A stretch of 64,000 nt of DNA from Amblyomma americanum. Taxonomy: Eukaryota > Arthropoda > Arachnida > Ixodida > Ixodidae. The position numbers and the translations under genes are program-made. The stretch lies in NCBI RefSeq assembly GCF_052857255.1, contig NC_135505.1, forward strand, positions 139,722,343 to 139,786,342, given 5' to 3'. The notes under the pieces were generated by a model, which was given only the letters and a program-made list of their open reading frames with translations, had not been told where the DNA came from and did not search any database. Positions 22,036-32,340 of this stretch are shown piece after piece; position 1 is the stretch's first letter, and the number at the start of each line of letters is the position of its first letter.

Positions 22036-22217
22036 CCTGTATCTGTCTCACAGCTAGGCGGACACCTCAACCGCGCCGTATGGGAAGGGAGAAAGGAGGG
22101 ACTGAAGGAAGAAAGAGGTGGCGTAGTGGAAGGTTACGGAATAATTTCGACCACCTCCATGGGGATCTTTAACGTGCACTGACGTCGCACAGCACACGGG
22201 CGCCTTTGCGTTTTGCC
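22036..22217 (-). mobile_element. SINE family A fragment
   Basis: Minus-strand body of family A, from GCAAAACGCAAAGGCGCCCG to AGACAGATACAGG, without head or tail. A small insertion (CATGG) splits the conserved CCCCAGGTGGTCGAAATT segment. Confidence 0.8.
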
Positions 22218-22307
22218 ATTTGTTAAACGCGGACTTTCGGGCTGCCACACTAGGCGACGCGGCACAGGGCGCATACGGGAGAAGCGGCTAAACGGGATTA
22301 TGCAAAC

Positions 22308-22660
22308 GCTGCATCGCCATAATCATCATCAGGCTCACTACGCCACTGCAGGGCAAAGGCCTCTCCCACTTCTGCGAGCTGCGGCCACCGTATCCCCACA
22401 AATCTCATACGCCCACCTAACCTTCTGCCGACCCCTGCTGCGCTTGCCTTCTCTTGGAATAAACTCTTTACCTTTAAAGGGCAGTGGTTATCTTGCCATC
22501 GCATTACATGCCCTGCCCAAGCTTATTTCTTTCTCTTTATTTCGACTAGGACGTCATTAATCCGCGTTTGTGCCCTCACAGACTCTGCTCGCCTCCGGTC
22601 TCATAACGCTACAGTTATCATTTTTCTTTCCATAGCTCGCTGCATTGTATATTCACCCAT
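22308..22660 (-). mobile_element. LINE reverse-transcriptase C-terminal fragment
   Basis: Minus-strand reading gives pieces such as RAQTRINDVLVEIKRKK interrupted by stops. This is the C-terminal part of the reverse-transcriptase ORF of a LINE that also appears at 57482-57700 (shared CCAGCTGCGGCCACC- and CTTGCTTTCTCTTGGAAT-like segments). Both copies are on the minus strand, 5'-truncated and dead. Confidence 0.6.
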
Positions 22661-22801
22661 TATTGCTATCCGAACAACTGCCATCCGTGAGCACTGAATC
22701 TAAACACCGGAACAGAAGTGAAAACCGAACTGCTAGCGCGCCTAATTCGCATTTGGCCTAACTACACAAATCGACCATCATTTTTTTTCTCTTACCCACA
22801 G

Positions 22802-23361
22802 CAGACCTCAACGTGATGGACGACCTGGGTGACCTGGAGGACTTCTGCGGCTTGGAAGACCAGATTTTGATCAAGTTTGCGGAACCCTGCCAATTGTCGC
22901 AGCTGCCCCCGTCTCTGCACTTGCCTCTGAACTTGCCAAGAGGCAAGTGCAGAGAACTTGAAGATCAGCGGCAGTATGCCGCCACCAGAGCCGAGAGTTT
23001 TGTCGCGCAGTGCGACTTCCTCTGCCAACACCGCGTGGTCGCTGCCGTCTTCTCCGGCTGTGTTGCATTTGAGTCCAGCGCGCCTTTCGCCTCGGCAGCC
23101 AAGATGATCCTGGCCAATGCTCGCACAATAGTAATTGTGCACAACAGGGACTACGTAGTGAACTTGGTACTTTGGTTCCAGTCGGTGGAGGACCTCATCC
23201 TCCACCATGACCTCAGGCTGCAGACGCTGCCGGACGACTGGCGTCGGGACTCCAGGCAATCGCAGTTGAAGAGGCTCCTCGGCAGTGCTCCAGCCATTGG
23301 AAAAGACAGCTTGTTCATAGTTGCAGAGGCACTGCGTGAATTGGTCTTCTGTTGTCCTCAG
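22802..23361 (+). CDS. Leucine-rich-repeat protein, first recognised exon
   Basis: The exon begins after a strong acceptor (TTTTTTTTCTCTTACCCACAG) and ends at CCTCAG|GTAAGC, phase 0. The first ATG in frame is at 22816 (MDDLGDLEDFCGLEDQILIK); with the exons at 24082-24309 and 26589-27278 it gives a 487-residue protein, all joins in phase 0. This part has no F-box or signal peptide that I recognise. It contains hydrophobic segments spaced like degenerate repeats (TIVIVHNRDYVVNLVLWF, SVEDLILHHDLRL). The acceptor in front means that an upstream exon, perhaps noncoding, exists. Intron 1 carries a SINE at 23478-23786. Likely intracellular, perhaps a protein-interaction or adaptor protein; the function is not known. 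Confidence 0.75.
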
Positions 23362-23477
23362 GTAAGCATCTATCGTTTCTGGCATGCCTGGGCATTGCGC
23401 GAGGGACTGATGAGACGGACGAGCCGAAATGAGAACCAAAAAGGAAATCAAGTTTATTCAGGAATGAGTTTTGGTTA

Positions 23478-23786
23478 CCCGCCGCGGTGGCTCAGTGGTT
23501 ACGGCGCTCGGCTACTGATCCGGAGTTCTCGGGTTTGAACCCGACCGCGGCGGCTGCGTTTTTATGGAGGCAAAACGCTAAGGCGCCCGTGTGCTGTGCG
23601 ATGTCAGTGCACGTTAAAGGTCCCCAGGTGGTCGAAATTATTCCGGAGCCCTCCACTACGGCACCTCTTCCTTTCTTCTTTCACTTCCTCCTTTATCCCT
23701 TTCCTTACAGCTCGGTTCAGGTGTCCAACGATATATGAGACAGTTACTGCGCCATTTCCTTTCCCCAAAAGCCTATTATTATTATA
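23478..23786 (+). mobile_element. SINE family A in intron 1 of the LRR gene
   Basis: Full-length: A box GTGGCTCAGTGGTTACGGCG, B-box region GGGTTTGAACCC, conserved body and TATTATTATTATA tail. Same strand as the host gene. No convincing target duplication was seen. Confidence 0.92.
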
Positions 23787-24081
23787 ACGCTGCCGCCTGT
23801 TACTTTATTCCATTATGTAACCACCTCGGTTACCACGGCAACCACTGGGATAAAATGTCTTTGCTATGGAGGCCGCCATCTTGGATTCTGTCCGTGTAAT
23901 CAGCGTAACTCGGAGGTTCAAAACGCGACCAGTAAAGCTAGCGGTTTAAATGCTTTTGTCCAGAATTGTTGGATGTGCTAAACGGCTGGGTAGTGAATTG
24001 CACCATTATTTTGCTGAGAACGAGGCCATATTACAACCAGCTCACGTTTAGCGCTTTTTCTTGCCACGTTGCTTCCTGCAG

Positions 24082-24309
24082 CTCCGCGAGGTGCAGACTC
24101 CCTTGCATGACCTTCTGGAGCCTGGTGATCCATTGCTCAACATGGTGCTGACCAGACATACAAGTTTTCTGACATCTCCAAGCCTAGCCCTGGGTTTAAG
24201 TTTTGATTGTTTTCGCGGTGGGAAGACCATCGTGGATATCTCAAGCGATGTAACTCCAGACGTAATGGATCGCGCAAGCGATCTATTCACGAGTGTACGA
24301 CATCTGGAG
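24082..24309 (+). CDS. Leucine-rich-repeat protein, middle exon
   Basis: Exon of 76 codons between acceptor CTTCCTGCAG and donor CTGGAG|GTAAGT, phase 0 at both ends. It reads LREVQTPLHDLLEPGDPLLN and onward to LFTSVRHLE. An SVRHLE end followed by more leucine-rich sequence in the next exon fits an LRR frame. Introns on both sides are 0.7 and 2.3 kb. Confidence 0.75.
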
Positions 24310-24455
24310 GTAAGTCAGCCTTCCACTGTTAGCCTTGCTAGTGATAGCGTTGGCATTAAACAAAGTGTACAGTAAGGGAGTAATTACTGTTTAGCACCAC
24401 CCGTGCTCAGCCTGTAAAATCGTTGATCCATACGGACTGGTCCAACCATCTGCTA

Positions 24456-24610
24456 AGCGTCCAGGTTAGCTGAGATGGTAGACTGACTGCCATACACAGG
24501 GGGTGGTACCGGGTTCGATCTCCGCGACAGGAAGAATTTTTCTTCAACTGCGAAGTTTCTGGAAAAGACGCTAAGCTTCCCTTTGTAGCCGTATGGCTCA
24601 GCATGGGTGT
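24456..24610 (+). mobile_element. tRNA-derived SINE, family D, copy 1
   Basis: tRNA-like head with TTAGCTGAGATGGTAGACTG and B box GGTTCGATCTC, then a body with CTGCGAAGTTTCTGGAAAAG and TAGCCGTATGGC. The same head-plus-body order recurs at 43707-43870, which shows a distinct SINE family. Lies in intron 2 of the LRR gene. Confidence 0.6.
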
Positions 24611-25394
24611 GTACTAGTGAATTATTACTTAGGGATTGCTCTATGCATTGAAATAACGTTTAATCTTCGGGCTTGGCCTCAGTTCTAGTTCTTTAATTCG
24701 TTTTCTCTCGACTTGCGGCTCTGGGAGAAACCACCTGCTCATCAAGCAGCCTACGGGAGTTGAGCTAGTTAGGGAATGGTCATGACTGCAAGAATGCCTA
24801 CGGGAGCTCCTGCCTTTGGTAACCCAGCTTCAACCCTCAATTGTTGAGCGCCAGCGCTGGTGAGGGCAACCGCAGACTTCCCCACGTCCTCCCCAAAACC
24901 GGCTACATAATTACGTCCTTCTGACAAGCATATAGAGCTGAAGTGAAAAAGGAAAGGGTCCTTTGGGAGCGAAAGCTCCACTCTCCGTGCTGCAACTTGC
25001 AAGGTCAACAAGGATTCGCTTTGACCTCGAGCCGAGCTATATACGCCTTACTTCATAACAAGACTGAGCCAAGATTAAGCCGTCGCCAAGATTAAGCGAA
25101 TGTTTAGAGCCAGCACTGCGAAGAGACTGCCGTGAAGGGGGAGAGGTGGCACAGAGTATCTGCCAGTGCTCTGTGTTCCAATCAGCGTACGTTATACCGA
25201 CGTCATACCTCTAAAAGGAAGGCGCAAACGAGTTTACATGGCCGCGTGTACAGGCGGTGTTGTACCCTGCATGGACTGAATAACGCGTTGAAGCTCTGTG
25301 TGATTTAGGCCTTTTGTATCTCGTCATTTGCGCTTTCTTCTGGAATGGAGCTCTTGGCATGCCGGCCGCAGTTTTAGGAAGGCCAAAGGCAAAA

Positions 25395-25494
25395 TACGCC
25401 CGCGGGCTATGCAATGCCAGCGCATGTTGAATAACCACAGGCACTACGCCCGCGGGCTATGCAATGCCAGCGCATGTTGAATAACCACAGGCAC
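25395..25494 (+). repeat. 50-bp tandem duplication inside a decayed SINE
   Basis: TACGCCCGCGGGCTATGCAA opens an exact 50-bp unit present twice in tandem. The unit plus its right flank aligns with the family A SINE body (GTGCGATGTCAGTGCACGTT region, then CCGGAGCCC-like CCAGAGCCT), so it is a diverged SINE with an internal duplication. Confidence 0.75.
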
Positions 25495-25689
25495 TAAAGT
25501 CGATCCAGAGCCTTTCTTCATGGTGTTGTTCAATATCCGCGTAGATTTTAATTCTACAGCGTTGGAGCGGGCGTTCGAAGGGAAATCTGTGCGCGTTGTC
25601 GCATGAGTTAAGGAATAGTAGAGAGGGTTGGGAGGTAATAGGTTCAGCTGTAGAATGGTAACGATAGTTTGTGACTATGAGGTCGTAGC

Positions 25690-26050
25690 ATCACAGAAAC
25701 ATCTTTATGGTGTATGAGGATGTAAAGTGAATTAATGACGCTGAAAAGTCAATCGCGAAAATTAGTTAGGAATCGAACCCGTGACCCTTGGGTTGCGAGT
25801 CAGACATGCTACCCGTATAGCCACAGAGGCAAGTTCGTTCGACTTAAAGCAGACCTTTTGTGTATTGTGGTGTATCACGTGTTCTGGTATGCAAACTGAT
25901 GTATGCTGATGGTTGTGTGTATAGCTAGAAAAAGGTACTAATTAAAATAAAAATGGCGAATAACCATTACCGCTGTCACGTCATACCTTTAAGACGGAGC
26001 TTAAGTGCCCTTAATTTTTGCAACATGTAGTCTCCCATGACATACCTGAT
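25690..26050 (-). repeat. Interspersed element with tRNA-like segment (family E)
   Basis: On the minus strand it opens with GGGCACTTAAGCTCCGTCTT and AAAGGTATGACGTGACAGCG, and later carries a tRNA-like part (TGGCTATACGGGTAGCATG and GGGTTCGATTCC). The same opening motif occurs on the minus strand near 48500 and 54790. The tRNA-like part has mismatched stems and is not a functional tRNA gene. Lies in intron 2 of the LRR gene. Confidence 0.4.
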
Positions 26051-26588
26051 TTCGTCAGTGCGCTTAGTAAAACTTGCATAATACGCCGATTGAAACATGC
26101 ACACACAAGCATTATGAGATTGTGGTTTAACACGGATTCACATAATCGTGAGTCACTCACACCCTATCCTTGAGCGCATTTCAAATTTAGTGCTTTCAAC
26201 TGGGACAACGTCGCACTGTCGGGAAAGAAATGACATTACTGGATCTAGCGACTGTATACACTGCAAGCTGTAGACACATAAAACTTGATTAGGAAAGCAA
26301 AAAACATTGGCTTGCCTATCAAGATACCGCTTCGTGCGAGCCAGTTGAGTGTGTTGCGGCTGTCGTCGACGAAATACTCACAGGCACAACGTACGCTATG
26401 AAAGCGCACGGGTTATGGCCTGGCTGTAGAACCCTGGCACTCTGAGCCCAAAGCGCAGCTAAGAACGCACTGATTTTACTCTGCTGTACGGGGTATACGG
26501 GCGCTTTTTTTTTTCTCGGTACAATGGGACGAGCCCTCACATCCTTATTTCAGCATTACACACCCAGCATTTTCATTCTTTTCCACAG

Positions 26589-27278
26589 GTAACCACGCGG
26601 CACATGGACTCGGTGCCCAAGATTCGCAACTTCTCCGGTGTGACCGACCTCTCCTTACGTTACGAGAACTACCCGCTCCCGTTCCACTGCCTCCTGGAAG
26701 GCGGGCTCACGAACCTGCGTCTGAAACACCTGTCGCTATGTGGCGTCTCACACATCAGTTTATCAGCCATCTCAAGACACTGGCCAACCCTCGAGAGCCT
26801 GTCCCTTTTTAACTGCGCCCTCGTGATTGAGGAACCAAAGCTCCCGCCGGCTTCTTTGGGGAGCTTGTTGAGTCTTCGACTGTGGCACGGAAAAAGCGGC
26901 GAACAGTTCCACAAGCGTGCGATGAATGCGCTTTTAAAAGCGACGACGCGGCTCACAACGTTGCACCTCGATGGCGCAGTACTCTGTGCGTTGTTTCTTG
27001 CTCGCTGCAGTGAGGAACCGTTACCATATTTGGAGCGCTTGACCCTCGACGCAGGTCGGGTGCCAGCACTGAAAGTCACTCCCGATGACATGCAGTGCCT
27101 TATAGGCGCCCTGCCGTCGCTTCGTTGTGTGGTGACTGATAGCTCCGACTTTCGGCTTTTCTTTGAGCAGTGTCTGCCCGCAGTTAAGCTGACTTGGTGC
27201 CACTGTACCACATGTGCTGCGGAATTTCCCTTCATCAACCGTGCACAGAACCTTTTCTGGACAACTCACATTGCCTGA
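26589..27278 (+). CDS. Leucine-rich-repeat protein, last exon
   Basis: Starts at acceptor TTTTCCACAG (phase 0) and ends with TGA at 27276-27278, 229 codons. Several leucine-rich repeats are visible: LKHLSLCGVSHISLSAIS, LESLSLFNCAL, LLSLRLWHG, LTTLHLDGAVL and LERLTLDAG, spaced roughly 25-35 residues apart and irregular as in F-box/LRR-type proteins. The tail is Cys-rich (CHCTTCAAEF). LRR arrays of this type form a curved protein-binding surface. Arthropod genomes hold expanded families of such proteins, but I cannot name this one. No AATAAA was seen in the next few hundred bases. Confidence 0.8.
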   Translation, partial: VTTRHMDSVPKIRNFSGVTDLSLRYENYPLPFHCLLEGGLTNLRLKHLSLCGVSHISLSAISRHWPTLESLSLFNCALVIEEPKLPPASLGSLLSLRLWHGKSGEQFHKRAMNALLKATTRLTTLHLDGAVLCALFLARCSEEPLPYLERLTLDAGRVPALKVTPDDMQCLIGALPSLRCVVTDSSDFRLFFEQCLPAVKLTWCHCTTCAAEFPFINRAQNLFWTTHIA

Positions 27279-27714
27279 GATTCCCGAAAAACTCGACCTA
27301 CCGGAAAATCCTGCACCGCAATCGCATGAACAATAACTCAGACCGACGACTGAAACCTTGTTTTTCTGCCGGATCTGAAGCCTGATCTGAACGTCGCCAA
27401 AGTGCTGTGTTGTCCTTGTGATCCACAATCGGGGCTAACATCTGGGCCGCTCAAGCTACATTCTCGGCTTTCTTTCAAAGTCAGTGACGATTTTGCCGAA
27501 AGTTTCCGCCTAACCGAACAGAGCCCGCTAACAAGTCTGCACATAGTAGCATATCCTGTCCCATGCCTACCGCCAGGGTATCTTTATTCCGATGATGATG
27601 ACCTTCGATGTCTCGTCGGGACGATGGCATTTGGAGATTAACTTCTAGGACTTTGCTTGTAAGACGTCGCAGGGCCCGGTGATGTTTTCAATGCTCACGC
27701 CTGAAAGCTCAGCG

Positions 27715-27775
27715 GCATACCATTATGCCTAGGCATAATGGTATGCCTAGGCATAATGCAGAGGCAGCTGCCTCT
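27715..27775. repeat. Perfect 32-bp palindrome plus adjacent 16-bp palindrome
   Basis: 27715-27746 is an exact palindrome centred on CCTAGG (GCATACCATTATGCC and its complement). Its right part, GCCTAGGCATAATG, is repeated directly to 27759. 27760-27775 (AGAGGCAGCTGCCTCT) is a second perfect palindrome. Confidence 0.9.
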
Positions 27776-28360
27776 CCTATTCGTTCTCCGGACACGCGGT
27801 TCGCCCACGTCTACATCGATCCTGCTGGACCCTTGCCGTTGTCACGTAAGGCCTATTGATCACGTGCGTCGATCGGTTCACACGTTGGCCCTAGGCGCTC
27901 TCGACTACTGACATCAAGGCATATACAGCTGCTGCAACTTTCGTGACCGGCTCGGTGACGCTCTTTGGCTGCCCCGTTGTTGTCCCTATTGACCGAGGCC
28001 GCTAGTTTCAATTGGCTCTGTTCACCACTTTTGTCAACATCCTGGCCTGCAGACACAGTGCCATACGACTACCTACCATTCATTGTCCTTTGGTACGGGG
28101 AACTGGTCCGCCGGCTGCTCAAGGCTGCTGTCAACACCTGCTAGCCACGCGAACGCTGGTCCGACCGCCTTCCCCTCTTCCTTCTGGGCATCGGCTCAGC
28201 ACTCGAGGCACTCAATGTACCGAAAATTTGAGGCATGCACTGCAATAGAACTGGCATCTCCACAGAGAGCCTTGCTTCGTGAACTGCACGCCCTAAAGAT
28301 TTTCTTGCGCCATACGCTTCCCAGATTTTTGGCCCTCTTCGCATTTTCGCACAGGTGATT
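27776..28360 (+). pseudogene. Ty3/Gypsy LTR-retrotransposon integrase relic
   Basis: Successive plus-strand frames contain pieces typical of the integrase core: RFAHVYIDPAGPLPLSRKAY, then DRGR, ALFTTFVNIL, a degenerate AYHP-like region and LLGIGSALEAL, ending near RIFAQV. In-frame stops and frame shifts break it repeatedly, so it is non-functional. No LTRs were found on either side, so the element is fragmentary. Integrase inserts the retroelement cDNA into host DNA in intact relatives. Confidence 0.6.
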
Positions 28361-28450
28361 GGAGATTGGAATGATGATTGGATTGGAAGGTGATTGGAGA
28401 GGTGGAATTGGCGGTGTTTGCAGAGGTGGAGTGGGGAGCTATAGGTGATT
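28361..28450. repeat. GGTGATTGGA-type purine-rich minisatellite, block 1
   Basis: Repeated GGTGATTGGA, GAGGTGGAGTGGG and ATTGGAATGATG-like pieces with no fixed period. The same pieces make up 29975-30290. Confidence 0.6.
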
Positions 28451-29264
28451 GGTACGTTTCGCATTTTCCACCGTGGAGCAGTTAAAGGCGCAATGTGTTA
28501 AAAAAAAAATTCTACAGTACATTTTCATCGGCAAGAAACGAGCACGCAATGATTGAAATCGCTCTGGGGCAAGAAATGCAATCAATTTAATGCAACTATG
28601 AGAAGGCAGCAGCTCAGCGTATAACTTGCAAGCTGTTAGGTAATCAGCTCCGTTTCCTAAAATTTGGCGATGGAATATATGGTGTAGCATATACTTTTGA
28701 CAAAGCCACCCAAAGAACGACGACCGCAGGAGTTCAGGTACACAGACATCGCATGCGCAACGCCCCGCTACAGCCTCTTCTTTTCTATTTTTTTTAATTA
28801 TTACTTGCTTCATGAGAAGTTTAATTTTCCTAAGAAATCGCATTCTGCAGAATACAATGCAGCTGGGTCTTTGCAGATGTACTCCCTAGTCTGCTTTTTG
28901 TGTTATTTTATGTATGCATGCACTCTCGCCGTTCTTTGGTGCCGACGGCTATACGTAACGTTGTACGCGCAAAAGTGGAAGAAAGGAGCTTTGGGCGCAT
29001 TTAGTGGCGCACGTCACAGCGTGTTGGGCGTGCGGTGTGTTTTTGTGCGCAACTATGTAAACAAAGGTTACAATTGATTTTTTGTGTGTCATGTCGTTTT
29101 TCGTCTACAGAGAGTCAAATTAAGCCTTTTTTTGTGCTCGGACAACTCTGTAAACGTCCCCTGAATTATCTCCGTTTGGAGGATGAGTATATATGACAAT
29201 TCGGCGCAGGTTGAGTCTTATTCTCAAGCACTTGCTGCTCAAAAGAAATTACGGCCGGGGCTAG
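28451..29264. other. Intergenic DNA, no supported gene
   Basis: A 126-codon plus-strand frame at 28697-29077 has no domain and lies in AT-rich sequence; I do not call it a gene. Confidence 0.45.
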
Positions 29265-29277
29265 CAGACATCTGCAT

Positions 29278-29551
29278 TCGAACACAACTCAAGAACGAAG
29301 CGGCAGCTGCCCCTCAAAGGAAGTCCCTCCAGCCGATGGTGTCGACTGTTTTTCATGATGCGCCCTGGTTATTCCGATTAAACGTGGTAGATCTCATTCG
29401 ATTTCTCACCCTTACGATGCCATATGCTAGCATATCCGAGGGGATTATATAACAATTAAATATAACATCATGAGAATCGGTCGACACCATTGGCTGGAGA
29501 GCCTATACTTTGAGAGGCATCTGCCTTTTTTCCCGAGTTGTATCGGAATAT
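29278..29551. mobile_element. Foldback/MITE-like element with about 80-bp inverted arms
   Basis: Left arm 29278-29360 and right arm 29466-29551 are diverged inverted copies: CCAGCCGATGGTGTCGAC pairs with GTCGACACCATTGGCTGG, and CATGATG with CATCATG. The centre is about 105 bp and non-coding. A single diverged arm of the same family lies at 51141-51225. Confidence 0.65.
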
Positions 29552-29601
29552 AGCTGATGCAAGAATTCAGCGAAAACAGTTGGATTTACCCTTGATGATT
29601 A

Positions 29602-29942
29602 ATTTGATGTTTTTACTAACAATAATTGGTTTTTGGGGAAAGGAATTAAATGGCGCAGTATCTGTCCCACATCTCGGCGGACACCTGAACCGCGCCGTAA
29701 GGGAAGGGATAAAGGAGGGAGTGAAAGAAAGAAGGAAGAGGTGCCGTAGTGGAGGGCTCCGGAATAATATCGACCACCTGGGGATCTTTAACGTGCACTG
29801 ACATCGCACAGCACACGAGCGCCTTTGCGTTTTTCCTCCATAAAAACGCAGCCGCCGCGGTCGGGTTGGAACCCGGGAACTCTGGATCAGTAGCCGAGTG
29901 CCCTAACCACTGAGCCACCGTGGCAGATTTGATGTTTTTACT
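29602..29942 (-). mobile_element. SINE family A with 16-bp target duplication
   Basis: Complete reverse-oriented element 29618-29926, with head at the high-coordinate end (GTGGCTCAGTGGTTAGGGCA) and tail CCAATTATTGTTAG at the low end. ATTTGATGTTTTTACT is exactly repeated on both flanks (29602-29617 and 29927-29942), which shows a fairly recent insertion. Confidence 0.95.
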
Positions 29943-29974
29943 CTAACCGACGTTTCACACATGTAGCAGAATCT

Positions 29975-30480
29975 GTCTGGAGGGTGCAGGTGGGTGGCGG
30001 TTCTGGGTGTGGATGAAGGTGGAGTCGGGGGGAGGCATAGGAGATTTGAAAGGTGATTGGAGAGGTGGAGTGGGAAGGTCAACTGGGGAGGCGGATTAGG
30101 GAGATGGAGAGGGCAGGTGATTGGAAATGTGTTTGGAGGTAGAGCAGGTAGGTGATTTGAGATGAGTGGGAAAGTGGATTGGGGAGGTCGAATGGGAATT
30201 CAGGTTATTGAGGAGGCGAGTGGGGAGGTGGAGTGGGCTGGTCATTTCTTTAGAAGGCAGGTGACTTTCCTACTGCATCTTAGAATTCATTTTCAAGGAC
30301 AGTTTTTTGTTTTGCTGCTTCATGTGCTTTTATGGGCAGAGGCCTTGTGATGGGTGGAGTTAAGAGGGTCGGTGGTGGATGGTGCTCATGGAGGGTAAAG
30401 TTGAGTAGATCGGTGGTGGATAGCACCTCTAATGTGTGAAGGTTGGCGAGGGTGGTGTGATTAGGTAGGCAACCCATATC
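29975..30480. repeat. G-rich minisatellite-like tract, block 2
   Basis: Irregular array of GGTGATTGGAGAGGTGGAGT, GGGGAGGTGGA and GGTCGGTGGTGGAT pieces, strongly G-rich on the plus strand and shared with 28361-28450. It could form G-quadruplexes; no gene. Confidence 0.6.
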
Positions 30481-32183
30481 CAGGGGAGTGCAATGTCTGG
30501 TGGACAGAGCTTCTGAATGGTGATTCTTGCATCAGTATGCCTTACCACCGACTGAAGCTTAATTTAACTCCGAGGTGTGGATGGTTGTGGTGCGCCTTTT
30601 ACAGCACTAACTATTAGCTGGACTTCAGGTGAAACCTTTTAATCTGGCCAAAATGCAAGCCTTGGTCTTTTGTCACATCAGAACACTTGGCAGGAAACTC
30701 GTGGTGCACCGTCACTCAACCACTCGCTGTGGTGGTAAAGAAGGTGAGTCGCTCAAAGCACACTAGGATAAGTTTCACGAATAATTCGGTTAATAATCCT
30801 TCACTCCCTCTTGAAGAACGTTAAAATGCCAGTAAAAATTGCACATTCCCAATCTAATTCCCACTTCTGAAGTATACGCATATTGTACCTTTTATACTTG
30901 AGAACTTTTAATCTGATGATTATGATTATGGATTTTTATGGCGTAAGGGCATCTATAGCCAAAGAGCGCCATGGCAGAAGGTGTTTTCGTCTTCTCAAGG
31001 TGGAAATTTGAAAGTTTTTGCCCTTCTTATCCCCATTGAAATAGCCGCTGCTATTGGCAGCACTATGCAAAAACAAATAAATAAAACAAAGTGCCAACTG
31101 CTGCATACAGTGGTGCTGTGTACAATGCGGCAGCGAAACTTAATTCTAGAAAAAGAACATTATCGCAAAATTCGTATCGGACATCTGGAAGCCCTAGTCT
31201 AAGATAAAATTGCTTATGTAAAGCTTCTGAATGCAATCAATCTTAAGAGGACTGCAGTGCTCAGAAATTTTTTTTCAGAGCCATATTCCTTCACATCGAA
31301 AAAATGACTATGCGGCGACAAGGAAAGACGGATGAAGGATGCTTTATTCTGCTTGGTGCATAGAAGAACAGGAAAACCGTCACGTTTATATCATTGTCTG
31401 ATGCATTTTCTGGTGACAGCACTTCATACATTATATTCGTTGCAAGTTGCAAAAATACAAACATGAATAGTATATGCAAAGTGCTTGTAGTTAATGTTAT
31501 GATATTATATATTCTTCCATTAAAAAAAACATTTTTTGCATTTTGTTTCTTTTCATGCGCCCTATTTTATTAGCGGCTTAATACAAACCCGGGAAATGAG
31601 GATCCCTCCTATTCCTCTAACACAAAATTGACCCTCAGGATACAAAATTGACCCTCAGGATATTCGGTTCTTCGTCTGGCATATTTGACGTTGTTTTAGA
31701 GGTGCTCCGTAATCCTCAAGAAATGCCACTTAGATGTGCTATTCATGCATTAAGGAAAACAATGTTGTTACACTTTAATCAGTTCTAAACGAGCAATCTG
31801 AAAACTGCAATTTTTTTACGAAAAAGCTTCTACTAGTTACTAAACTTTTTCTGCACCGTGTATTCAAAGTGCTGGTACAATGAACTGTTGTTAGGTTAAC
31901 TACCTTAATCAAAACTCCAAGCTTATAGTGGCCCATCCTTTTGACCCATAAACCTGAACTGTAATAAAATGCTCTTCTTAACTCTGGCTCTTCATGATTC
32001 AAACAAATGCTGGGTTCCCATAGAGTTTGCATTCTGGACAGTCAATTGTGTTTCCTGTTTCCGGGAATACACATAGTATTAAGGTCATTTATATCTCAAA
32101 ACCTGATCGAAAATCAGGAACAGAATGGCCTTCATTAACATCAGAAACGCAAATTTAAAAGTGCCTTTACTAAGATGAGTTTT
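30481..32183. other. Intergenic DNA, no supported gene
   Basis: AT-rich. A 20-bp direct tandem (ACAAAATTGACCCTCAGGAT) occurs near 31622-31661. Short frames lack domain signatures. Confidence 0.5.
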
Positions 32184-32340
32184 GGGCAAGTTGGTTGCTC
32201 AGCTTTGACATAACTGCAGCACGAAAAAAGACGAACACAATGGAAAGAACACACATGAACACACAGCAATAGTCTGTGTCGTGTGTGCTCCTTCCATTGT
32301 GTTCATCTTTTTTCGCGCGGCAGTTATGTCGAAGTTAAAA
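32184..32340 (+). mobile_element. Hairpin repeat with GGGCAAGTTGG leader
   Basis: Left arm from 32204 (TTTGACATAACTGCAGCACG, then AAAAAAGACGAACACAATGG) pairs with 32281-32334 (CCATTGTGTTCATCTTTTTT, CGCGCGGCAGTTATGTCGAA). The leader GGGCAAGTTGGTTG precedes the left arm, as in the hairpins at 1969, 39731 and 56524. Confidence 0.65.

Noticed and set aside
25765..25850. tRNA gene on the minus strand
   Set aside because: A and B boxes are recognisable but the acceptor, anticodon and T stems do not pair properly; it belongs to an interspersed repeat.
28697..29077. 126-codon plus-strand ORF with hydrophobic segment
   Set aside because: AT-rich, no splice context, no family resemblance and no supporting promoter or poly(A) signal.
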